A stretch of 64,000 nucleotides of DNA from Bacteroidota bacterium. GTDB lineage: Bacteria; Bacteroidota; Bacteroidia; Chitinophagales; Chitinophagaceae. How positions within the stretch are numbered: the stretch's first letter is position 1; each line of letters starts with the position of its first letter. The position numbers and the translations under genes were made by a program. The notes under the pieces were generated by a model, which saw only the letters and a list, made by a program, of their open reading frames with translations, was not told where the DNA came from and did not search any database. The DNA is taken from positions 57,227 through 121,226 of the forward strand of contig JAPLEH010000008.1 in NCBI GenBank assembly GCA_026391455.1. Direction: 5' to 3'. This document shows, in pieces, positions 33,674-41,008 of the stretch.

Positions 33674-36600
33674 CTAAAACAACGCCGTAATTCCTGCGCG
33701 GCCGAGGTGAATAGTGCGGGCAGTGCCGGATTTTCGTCCGTCATATTGGAAAGTGAGTTCCAGATTATTCAGCAGCCGTTTATTCAGCCCCAATGACCAG
33801 ATATAATTCTTTCCGGGCTGCAAACCATCCAGCATAATATAACTGACCGTTGTGTTCGCTGCCGCATTGTAGCTGATATTGTTATAGGTAAAGCGGGCAT
33901 TGATCGAACTGTTCTGCAGAATATTGTATTTACTTTCTACCAATACGGAATTGGAGGTAGACTTTTCAGGGCCATAAAGGGGCAGGTTCTTTTTATTTTC
34001 CCATTTATAACTGGTGGTGATTCGGAATACCGTTCCCTTTATAAAAATAAAGAAGGGCTCAATATTGTACACCGACAATTCATAATTGCGGTTCGCAAAC
34101 TGAGGGGTGTATAATGCATTCAGCCCTTTTTTCCCATTCAAAGAAAATGAAATGGACCGGCTGATATTCCATCGCCAGCGCATGGTCCAGTCGTTGATTT
34201 TGGTGCTTTCAAATCCATACGTCAATAGTGATTTGCCATTGCGTCTGAAATTGCTGAAATCAACTCCCCATTTACTGCTAAGCCGGTTGAAGGCCAGGTT
34301 ATTCACCAGGGATGTGCTCGTTAAGATCAGTGCATTATCGCTCACCCCGTATTTAAAAGGATTGAATTCAAAATTGCCGGCCGCAACTGATTTACGGGTA
34401 GTTTGGAAGGAAGTAGTGAGATTGATCCTGGACAACAGATTTTGCATCCCCTTCAATCCGGTTTTATTCAAAACGGCCCGGGGACTGATATCAAAGCGAT
34501 AATTGAACGTGATATAATTGGCTTTCACAAAATCATTGGTGGGGGTGAATACCCGTATGAATTTGGCCTGATCTGGAAAGACGGCCAGTTCAAATTCGTT
34601 CAGTTGCTGAATATTGTCGTTGTTATAATCCAGCCAGGCATATTGCCCCTGCCCTGCCGGTACTTCGAGGTAGGCATAATCGCGCCGCTGCTCCTGCCCT
34701 GCCCCTAATTCATAAAGGATATTGCCTTCCACCAGTCCTTTCCATTCACTCATGAAATATTCCGCGCGACCAAGTATGGTTTCATCTTCTTTTTGACCGG
34801 ATACCGTTGCATTGATCACTTTCAGTTTTCGGAAGGTTGTATTCAGGTAAAATCTTCGCTTGGGATTCGACAGCAGTTCAGTCTGCAGGTTGAGATTGAG
34901 ACTCCGGTCGCCCCGGACAAAGTTTTTACCTACCGGATATTTGTCTGAACGGGTAAAGAAGGTAATCCGGTATTTATTGTCTTTCGATTCATCGGAATTG
35001 AGATACAACGAATAGATATCAAACGAAAATGCGCCGGCCGAAATGGTGTCGGTTTGTTTATAGCGGGGTGTGTTTTGCTCCAGGCTATAGCGTACACCCA
35101 ATCGCCAGTTATGCAGTTTTTTCAATTCTTTACTGAGATCGATCTGCGGGCGAAGGAAAACTCCTTTATCTGTTTTCGCATTGAAATTGGTGATGGTGAA
35201 CTGGTTGTTGAATTGCCAACCTTTCAGATTCACCACATGATAGAGATTGTTTTGTATACCATTGTAATCATCGCTGCGACGATAATTCACCAACTGATAA
35301 TTGAGACTATGATTTTGCTGATCGCGCAGCCCTGCATTTAATTTTATGATATGTTCATCCACCAGAAAAGAGGGGCTGGTATTTACCGGCAATCCCCAAT
35401 CGCGGCTGAACTCCACATTGCGCAGCCGCTCGAGGGGTTTGAATTTTCCCTGTACATATTCATAATCAAGTCCGCTGCTGAGTTGCAGTTTTTTTGTGGC
35501 GGAAAGGGTCCGCGTATTATTCAACTGAAACTTGGCGGCCCAACCGCGGTCGTCGCCGTTATCTTTATCGGAAAACGTATTTACGTCATTGAGGCTGGTG
35601 GCTACTTCCGTTTTCAGCGTGGTATTCTTATCGATCGTATAATCAATACCCATGTTTACAATTTGCTGCAAACGGGGTGCAACTAATATTTGTATCGGTT
35701 CATACTGTCCCTGTTTAACACCGGCAATGGGAGGCACATAGCGAAATACTTTTCCATTAGCCCCGTTGAAATCCGGCACATAATCACCATTGCCCTGCCG
35801 CACATCCGTAAAAGAAAGACTGTATTTGGCAACCAGCGGATTAGTGGAATAGCGATAAAATGAATCGGTTGGGCTGACGATCACTTTTTCATACAAGATC
35901 TTATCGGCAGAGAAAACCGTATCGAGCGCTGCAGAGGGATAAAAAGCGCGTTGGGTACTGTCGCCCAGGTTGGCCAAAAACTGGGTTTGCTTCGTATCAA
36001 GTATTTGATTGATCTGAGAATTCTTTGCATCATTGTTATTGAATGCGCCGATGCGGAGTTTCAAATTTTTATTGAATTGAAATTCCTGGGCCAGGTATAC
36101 GTTTGCATTCAGGTAATTGCGGTCGGCATATTCAAATTCCACCTGTATACGACTGTCTTTGGTGATCATCCGTTTGGGGGTGAAAGAAATTTCCGCTGTA
36201 TTGTAATTAATAACATAATCCTGGTCTTCGCCACGTTGCAATAATTGTCCGTCAATAAAAACCCGTTCGGTATTGGCCAGAATGATAAAAAAGAATTCGT
36301 TGTTCGCTCCGCGCAACCGGTAGGGTCCCTGGTTGCCTTCGAGTGCATCAAGTACCTGCCGGTTAAATTTTCCTTTGGCTACCGATCCGCTTACGAGTGT
36401 ATTAGAGGTTATATTTTTTCCTATCCGGCTGCTATTCTCAAAGGAAATACCCTGCAATCGTTTATAAAAACTCAGGAAATAACTTTGGTTTTGCCGGATA
36501 TCAATATCACCGAGATTGAGTTGCCATCCTTTACGTTTGAAACGCAGATAAACCTGATCAAATTCGTTAAGCTGTTGAGTGGATCCATCCGGCTGAATAG

Positions 36601-37162
36601 GAATATTATTGTCAGTAATGGCTGCCTGCACTTCAATACTGTCGCCAATGAGGCCACTCAACTGGAGATTGAGGGTAGAATTGACCACCGCATCCTGCCG
36701 GTTACCAAAACCCAGTTGACGGCCAATACTTCCTTCTGCTTTTACCCTTCCGAAATCGAAGGGGCCGCGTTGAGAGCCATTCGGTCCGTTTGTATTATCG
36801 ACAGCACGTACATAAAAACGGCTTACGAGGCTATCGTAACTCATTCGTTGTGCTGATGCGGATAAGCGAAAGGGGAATACCCGGTAGGTGACTGTTATAC
36901 TATCTGCCGAAGGTTTGGAAACCCAGTACAAAATGCTTTTAACCATATCAAGCCGGTAGGCAGATGCCGGGACGTGCGCAACCGTCAAAGTGGACGGTAC
37001 GATACTAAGGGTATCCAGCTTAATACTGTCTGCTTGAAGTTTGAAGGTTTTTTGCCGGAGGTTGCTCATGGTATTGGCGGGTGCCGGAAACTGAGCACGT
37101 GCTGCCGTCCATACAGCAAAAGTGAGAAAAAAAAGTATTGATATTCTGGCTAAAAGGTTCAA
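33674..37162 (-). CDS. Very large beta-rich outer-membrane protein of unknown function
   Basis: 1162 residues with a signal peptide (ISILFFLTFAVWTAARAQ). Beyond ~residue 120 it is almost entirely amphipathic beta strands with aromatic girdles and ends in a strand (HLGRAGITALF), as in outer-membrane barrels. A segment ~300-340 (VFIDGQLLQRGEDQDYVINY … ISFTPKRMITKDSRIQVEFEY) looks like the repeats in SprA/Sov, the type IX secretion pore, but the protein is half that length. I cannot name the family. It is divergent from the secreted PKD/CHU_C protein. Confidence 0.7.
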   Translation of the reverse strand: MNLLARISILFFLTFAVWTAARAQFPAPANTMSNLRQKTFKLQADSIKLDTLSIVPSTLTVAHVPASAYRLDMVKSILYWVSKPSADSITVTYRVFPFRLSASAQRMSYDSLVSRFYVRAVDNTNGPNGSQRGPFDFGRVKAEGSIGRQLGFGNRQDAVVNSTLNLQLSGLIGDSIEVQAAITDNNIPIQPDGSTQQLNEFDQVYLRFKRKGWQLNLGDIDIRQNQSYFLSFYKRLQGISFENSSRIGKNITSNTLVSGSVAKGKFNRQVLDALEGNQGPYRLRGANNEFFFIILANTERVFIDGQLLQRGEDQDYVINYNTAEISFTPKRMITKDSRIQVEFEYADRNYLNANVYLAQEFQFNKNLKLRIGAFNNNDAKNSQINQILDTKQTQFLANLGDSTQRAFYPSAALDTVFSADKILYEKVIVSPTDSFYRYSTNPLVAKYSLSFTDVRQGNGDYVPDFNGANGKVFRYVPPIAGVKQGQYEPIQILVAPRLQQIVNMGIDYTIDKNTTLKTEVATSLNDVNTFSDKDNGDDRGWAAKFQLNNTRTLSATKKLQLSSGLDYEYVQGKFKPLERLRNVEFSRDWGLPVNTSPSFLVDEHIIKLNAGLRDQQNHSLNYQLVNYRRSDDYNGIQNNLYHVVNLKGWQFNNQFTITNFNAKTDKGVFLRPQIDLSKELKKLHNWRLGVRYSLEQNTPRYKQTDTISAGAFSFDIYSLYLNSDESKDNKYRITFFTRSDKYPVGKNFVRGDRSLNLNLQTELLSNPKRRFYLNTTFRKLKVINATVSGQKEDETILGRAEYFMSEWKGLVEGNILYELGAGQEQRRDYAYLEVPAGQGQYAWLDYNNDNIQQLNEFELAVFPDQAKFIRVFTPTNDFVKANYITFNYRFDISPRAVLNKTGLKGMQNLLSRINLTTSFQTTRKSVAAGNFEFNPFKYGVSDNALILTSTSLVNNLAFNRLSSKWGVDFSNFRRNGKSLLTYGFESTKINDWTMRWRWNISRSISFSLNGKKGLNALYTPQFANRNYELSVYNIEPFFIFIKGTVFRITTSYKWENKKNLPLYGPEKSTSNSVLVESKYNILQNSSINARFTYNNISYNAAANTTVSYIMLDGLQPGKNYIWSLGLNKRLLNNLELTFQYDGRKSGTARTIHLGRAGITALF

Positions 37163-37319
37163 AAACAGTTCGTTTTGATTAGAGACGGCGAGTAATACAC
37201 AATTTCGTAAAATTCGTCCTTTTTACGCTATAAAAGTTATGCTGACCTGTTAATTACCAATAAAAATTAGCAACTTTGAAAATCAACGAACCTTCCGAAA
37301 ATACAGCTATAGCCAGATT

Positions 37320-39461
37320 TTGAGATCAGCCTGTTTCATATTACTACTCCTGTTTACTGTCTGGCAGCAAAGCCTGAATGCTCAATTTTTCAACCAATGG
37401 TATTTTGGCCGTAAGGCGGCGCTCTCATTCAATGCTACTGCGACTGGTCCCCTGCCGTCCCTGCTTACCAACAGTGCGATGATGGCCGATGAAGCGGCAG
37501 CCTCCATAGCAGACGAAAATGGTGACCTGCTGTTTTATACCAATGGAAAGACGGTGTATAATAAACAGCACCAGGTAATGCTGAATGGAGATGGACTGGC
37601 CGGCGATATTTCGTCCTGCCAGGTAGCGATTGTACCCTATCCGGGCAACGATCAGTTGTATTTTATTTTCACCACTGATGCATTGGAAAATGATTTGGCA
37701 GCAGGTTACAACTATTCAATCGTGGACATCAGTGCCGATGGAGGCAATGGCGCCGTTACCACGAAAAATGTACAGCTATGGCCCTCCTGCACTGAGCGTA
37801 TGGCTGTTGCACATCATGCCAATGGTGTGGACCTCTGGCTCATCACCAACGACAAAAACTCGAATATATTCCGGAGTTGGCGCATTACCTGTGCAGGTAT
37901 TTTGCCGGGGCATGTATTATCGGTTACTGGTGCCGTATTAAATCAACACCGGGATATCAATGCGGGGATATTGAAAGTGAGTCCGGATGGAAAAACACTT
38001 TGCCAAACGCATTTCCCCTTCTTCGATGAGCTGACGCATCCGCCGAATTTTGTACAATTGTTCGATTTTAATAATTCTACTGGGAGTATTAGCAACCCGC
38101 GGTCCATAGCCTTTCCTGATGCCCAATATAACCATGCTGAGTTTTCACCGGACGGCAAGTTGCTCTATGTAACGCGACCTGGGAATAAGAAGATCGATCA
38201 GATCAATATCAGTTTGCCCAACATGGCGGCCATATTGGCTTCGCGTGTCACGATCAACACACTAAGCCCATTTTTTGATATACAAATGGGGCCGGATGAA
38301 AAAATATACCTTTCTACGCCTTCAGTACCATTGGCAGTGATCCACAATCCCAATGCACCGGGTACAGTTTGCGATTTTCGGGAAGATCAGATTAATCTTG
38401 CCCCGGGTGCTCCCTTTATTGGATTACCGTTTCATATCAACGATTATATATATGCCGATGATCCGCTGAATGGCTTCAGCTATACCATTCTCGATAGTTG
38501 TACCGGGAGGGTGCAGTTTACGGCCCGCACCACCCTCCCCCCGAATATCAGTTGGGAATGGGATTTTGGCGATGGCATAACATCTACATTGCAAAACCCA
38601 TTGCACACATTTTCTCCGGCCACGAGGGCCTATACCGTACGATTAAAGATCAGTTCCTCGGCCAGTTGTGGTACCATTTACAAATCAAAACTGATAAAGC
38701 CAAGTGGGTATACTTCCGCAAAACCGCAATTCGATTTTGTGGTGCGTTGTGATTCGGGGTACGTGCGGTTTATCAACAACAGTCCCAATCTGACCATACC
38801 CATGATCTGGACATTTGGTGATGGAAATGCATCTACGGCGATCAATCCTATACACTCCTATCTGAATGCAGGTATCTATAACGTTACACTCCGCACGAAT
38901 ACCGGTATGGCCTGTCTGGATTCCTCCACCAGTCATCCGGTAGAAGTGAAATCCTTTACGGTCAACCTTCCTCCCGACCGTACCATTACTGTAGGGCAAT
39001 CGGTATTTCTTTCCACCAATGAACCGGCCCTTACTTATCAATGGTCACCCGCCACCTGGCTCTCCGACAGCACCATTCGCAATCCGATAGCCACTCCGCT
39101 GGAGGACATCACCTACAAAGTAAAAGCAGCCGGTGCCGACGGATGTAAAGGGGAAGATTCGATCACCATACATGTGTTGCAATATGACGATGTGTATGTA
39201 CCAAGTGGCTTCACCCCTAACAACGACGGTCTCAATGATCAGATATTTCCCTTTTACAAAGGAGCGCTTACCCTGAAAGAATTCAGCATCTATTCCCGCT
39301 GGGGCAACCGGATCTTTACCACTTCGCAGCGCGGAAAAGGCTGGAATGGTGAAATAAAGGGGCAGTTGCAGGATGCGGGTGTATATGTATGGAATGTGGT
39401 GCTGACGGATAAAGCAGGCAATACTATTTCGAAAAAAGGAACGCTGGTACTCATCCGCTGA
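37320..39461 (+). CDS. Secreted PKD-domain protein with type IX (CHU_C, gliding-motility type B) sorting domain
   Basis: 713 residues from a TTG codon at 37320; no ATG gives the signal peptide RSACFILLLLFTVWQQSLNA, so the TTG start is favoured. An N-terminal beta-propeller-like region (~25-380) is followed by two PKD domains (WEWDFGDGITSTLQNPLHTF; MIWTFGDGNASTAINPIHSY) and, after a further beta domain, the C-terminal CHU_C domain: VPSGFTPNNDGLNDQIFP, FSIYSRWGNRIFTT, GVYVWNVVLTDKAGN. This C-terminal domain directs export by the type IX secretion system to the cell surface. Likely an adhesin or surface scaffold. Confidence 0.88.
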   Translation: MRSACFILLLLFTVWQQSLNAQFFNQWYFGRKAALSFNATATGPLPSLLTNSAMMADEAAASIADENGDLLFYTNGKTVYNKQHQVMLNGDGLAGDISSCQVAIVPYPGNDQLYFIFTTDALENDLAAGYNYSIVDISADGGNGAVTTKNVQLWPSCTERMAVAHHANGVDLWLITNDKNSNIFRSWRITCAGILPGHVLSVTGAVLNQHRDINAGILKVSPDGKTLCQTHFPFFDELTHPPNFVQLFDFNNSTGSISNPRSIAFPDAQYNHAEFSPDGKLLYVTRPGNKKIDQINISLPNMAAILASRVTINTLSPFFDIQMGPDEKIYLSTPSVPLAVIHNPNAPGTVCDFREDQINLAPGAPFIGLPFHINDYIYADDPLNGFSYTILDSCTGRVQFTARTTLPPNISWEWDFGDGITSTLQNPLHTFSPATRAYTVRLKISSSASCGTIYKSKLIKPSGYTSAKPQFDFVVRCDSGYVRFINNSPNLTIPMIWTFGDGNASTAINPIHSYLNAGIYNVTLRTNTGMACLDSSTSHPVEVKSFTVNLPPDRTITVGQSVFLSTNEPALTYQWSPATWLSDSTIRNPIATPLEDITYKVKAAGADGCKGEDSITIHVLQYDDVYVPSGFTPNNDGLNDQIFPFYKGALTLKEFSIYSRWGNRIFTTSQRGKGWNGEIKGQLQDAGVYVWNVVLTDKAGNTISKKGTLVLIR

Positions 39462-39488
39462 GTTACCTTTGCCTGTCAATTGGCTTGC

Positions 39489-40067
39489 ATGAAGTATCGC
39501 ATTATCATCGTTTTTCTACTGCTCCTTTTGCCCTTTACTGTATTGGCACAATTGGGGGATAGTATCACGCATAGGTATCGCCGTACACAAACCATGTACC
39601 TGCTCAGCGCAGGGCCTTCTGTGGCCATCGGTGAATTTTCCACCACGCATTTAGCCGGTGCTGGTATAGAAGCCAGCGGTATAACGCTTTTTCCTAACCG
39701 AAAAAAAACCGTGCGTACACATCCCCTCCTTCTGAGCTGGGGTATCAGCAGCAACTATTATTTTGGAAGGAACCGAACTATTGCCGGTTACGACTATACC
39801 TATCCCGGGTATTGGCTATCTCATGTAAAAGCCGGTGCCATCTGGAAAGTGAAGAACAACCTGTTGCTATCGCTTACCGGAGGGCCTGGTATTTCCGTGT
39901 ATAATGGAACTACCCGTTTTAATGCAGCGGCCCAGGTGGCAGTGTACTATGCCATTACGCAACGATATTTCATTTCACCGGTATTCAAACTGATGCAAGA
40001 ACCCGGAACGGATTGGCTGGGTGCTCTGGGTTTGCGGTTTACCATGCGCATACGGGGAAAGGATTGA
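39489..40067 (+). CDS. Small outer-membrane beta-barrel protein next to the CHU_C protein
   Basis: 192 residues from the ATG at 39489 (MKYRIIIVFLLLLLPFTVLA, signal peptide; the in-frame TTG at 39480 is less likely). Alternating strands with LLSAGPSVAIGEF, GISSNYYFG and a terminal strand LGLRFTMRIRGKD. A TACCTTTG box at 39464-39471 lies just upstream but a -33 box is lacking, and the 27-base gap to the preceding stop also fits co-transcription. Function unknown. Confidence 0.68.
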   Translation: MKYRIIIVFLLLLLPFTVLAQLGDSITHRYRRTQTMYLLSAGPSVAIGEFSTTHLAGAGIEASGITLFPNRKKTVRTHPLLLSWGISSNYYFGRNRTIAGYDYTYPGYWLSHVKAGAIWKVKNNLLLSLTGGPGISVYNGTTRFNAAAQVAVYYAITQRYFISPVFKLMQEPGTDWLGALGLRFTMRIRGKD

Positions 40068-40252
40068 TTTCGGATGTGCGTGAGGGTTAGTTTCAACAGG
40101 AAAGGCATTCAGGGATACTGTAACTGTTAGGGATTTTACTGTTCTTCTTTAATGATTTTCAAATTGTGGGAGAATGCTTCTGGCTTGACTAAAAAATCTG
40201 CACTTTCCACCGCTTTAACTAAAAAATACCATTGCCAGAGGCAATAGAATAG

Positions 40253-40280
40253 CTATGCCGGACTGCAAGTCCGGCATAGC
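40253..40280. repeat. Inverted repeat at the end of the tRNA-Arg array
   Basis: GCTATGCC … GGCATAGC arms extended through CCGGACT-like inner bases; a strong hairpin of the TATGCCGGACTTGC type. It lies just beyond the last degenerate tRNA-like copy on the minus strand and has no T-run, so it is a REP-like palindrome rather than a clear terminator. The interval 40068-40252 has no gene. Confidence 0.7.
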
Positions 40281-40284
40281 GGGG

Positions 40285-40350
40285 TAACCCTCTCAGGATT
40301 CAAACCTGACGTTTTAGTCAGGATGCTGATAGGCTAAGCCTCGTCAGCAC
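40285..40350 (-). pseudogene. Degenerate tRNA-Arg-like copy 0
   Basis: The T-arm TCAGG-TTTGAAT-CCTGA and the following bases match the intact tRNA-Arg; the anticodon region is CCTGAC-TAAAAC-GTCAGG, a 6-bp hairpin running straight into the T-arm with the variable loop lost. The 5' half is replaced by a different hairpin (GCTGA…TCAGC enclosing AGGCT…AGCCT). Confidence 0.55.
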
Positions 40351-40356
40351 CTGAAA

Positions 40357-40386
40357 CAAAAAAAGGCCAGCTAATGCTGACCTTTT
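40357..40386 (-). terminator. Terminator after tRNA-like copy 1
   Basis: On the minus strand GGTCAGC-ATTA-GCTGGCC followed by TTTTTTT, directly after the 3' end of the copy at 40389. Confidence 0.8.
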
Positions 40387-40388
40387 AG

Positions 40389-40463
40389 TGACCCCGTCAG
40401 GATTCAAACCTGAAACCTTCCCGGCCACCAGGCCGGGATGCTCTTCAGTTGTGCTAAGGGGCC
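40389..40463 (-). pseudogene. tRNA-Arg-like copy 1 with palindromic anticodon arm
   Basis: 75 nt. Acceptor 3' strand, T-arm and variable loop are identical to tRNA-Arg(ACG) at 40707-40780. The anticodon arm is replaced by TCCCGGCC-TGGT-GGCCGGGA: a perfect 8-bp stem with a 4-base loop and no canonical 7-base loop. Acceptor pair 7-66 is mismatched (T-C) and one D-stem pair is lost (GCAC/GAGC). It cannot act as a normal tRNA; called pseudogene, though an RNA of other function is possible. Confidence 0.8.
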
Positions 40464-40512
40464 AATATTTTATTGTTTCAGAATCTCTGTCGAGTACTTC
40501 AACTATGTACAT

Positions 40513-40546
40513 AAAAAAAGAGATTAGCATTTGCTAACCTCTCTTT
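40513..40546 (-). terminator. Terminator after tRNA-like copy 2
   Basis: Minus strand: AGAGAGGTTAGC-AAAT-GCTAATCTCT followed by TTTTTTT, right after the 3' end at 40548. Same hairpin, with one base difference, follows the intact tRNA. Confidence 0.85.
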
Positions 40547-40547
40547 G

Positions 40548-40622
40548 TGACCCCGTCAGGATTCAAACCTGAAACCTTCCCGGCCACCAGGCCGGGATGC
40601 TCTTCAGTTGTGCTAAGGGGCC
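40548..40622 (-). pseudogene. tRNA-Arg-like copy 2 with palindromic anticodon arm
   Basis: Identical over its 75 nt to copy 1, including the TCCCGGCC-TGGT-GGCCGGGA arm. With the flanking terminator and spacer the repeat unit is ~159 bp, so copies 1 and 2 are a recent tandem duplication of a whole tRNA-plus-terminator unit. Confidence 0.8.
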
Positions 40623-40671
40623 AATATTTTATAGTTTCAGAATCTCAAACGAGTACTTCAACTATGTACAT

Positions 40672-40705
40672 AAAAAAAGAGATTATCATTTGCTAACCTC
40701 TCTTT
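40672..40705 (-). terminator. Terminator of intact tRNA-Arg(ACG)
   Basis: Minus strand AGAGAGGTTAGC-AAAT-GATAATCTCT then T-run; one base differs from the hairpin after copy 2. Confidence 0.85.
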
Positions 40706-40706
40706 G

Positions 40707-40780
40707 TGACCCCGTCAGGATTCAAACCTGAAACCTTCTGATCCGTAGTCAGATGCTCTATTCAGTTGAGCTACGGGGCC
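40707..40780 (-). tRNA. tRNA-Arg(ACG)
   Basis: 74 nt, intact cloverleaf: acceptor GGCCCCG/CGGGGTC (one G-U), D stem GCTC/GAGC, anticodon stem TCTGA/TCAGA with loop CTACGGA (anticodon ACG), T stem TCAGG/CCTGA with loop TTTGAAT, discriminator A. CCA is not encoded. It is flanked on both sides by degenerate copies of itself and is the only copy in the array with a proper anticodon loop. Confidence 0.95.
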
Positions 40781-40810
40781 AATTATTTTCTTATCTCACC
40801 CGATTTCCTT

Positions 40811-40864
40811 CCTGAAACCTTCCCGGCCTGCGGTCGGGATGCTCTTCAGTTGAGCTACCCGGCC
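40811..40864 (-). pseudogene. Truncated tRNA-Arg-like copy 4 with near-palindromic anticodon arm
   Basis: 5' part only: GGCCGGG, TA, D-arm GCTC…GAGC, then TCCCGACC-GCA-GGCCGGGA (40839-40821; one A-C mismatch) and GGTTTCAGG. The T-loop and acceptor 3' strand are replaced by AAGGAAATCGGGTGAG-type sequence shared with copy 5. Confidence 0.7.
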
Positions 40865-40894
40865 AATTATTTTCTTATCTCACCCGATTTCCTT

Positions 40895-40949
40895 CCTGAA
40901 ACCTTCCCGATCTGAGGATCGGGATGCTCTTCAGTTGAGCTACAGGGCC
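40895..40949 (-). pseudogene. Truncated tRNA-Arg-like copy 5 with palindromic anticodon arm
   Basis: Same truncated layout as copy 4; the arm is TCCCGATC-CTCA-GATCGGGA (40924-40905), again a perfect 8-bp stem with a 4-base loop but different inner bases from copies 1 and 2. Copies 1, 2, 4 and 5 share a 2-base D-loop deletion relative to the intact tRNA. Copies 4 and 5 form an ~85-bp tandem repeat. Confidence 0.7.
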
Positions 40950-40966
40950 GATTATCAATCGGGCGG

Positions 40967-40974
40967 CAAATATA
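40967..40974 (-). promoter_or_regulatory. Probable -7 box for the tRNA-Arg array
   Basis: Minus-strand TATATTTG, exact TAnnTTTG, 18 bases before the outermost copy. It would drive copies 5, 4 and the intact tRNA. A TTTTTTG lies at a slightly short -33 distance. The same TATATTTGCC string stands before the tRNA-Cys array. Confidence 0.6.
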
Positions 40975-41008
40975 GGACGAAAAATGTACACAAAAAAGTA
41001 AAATGCAA

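Noticed and set aside
40253..40980. CRISPR-like array
   Set aside because: Repeats are tRNA-derived, unequal in length, and not separated by unique spacers.
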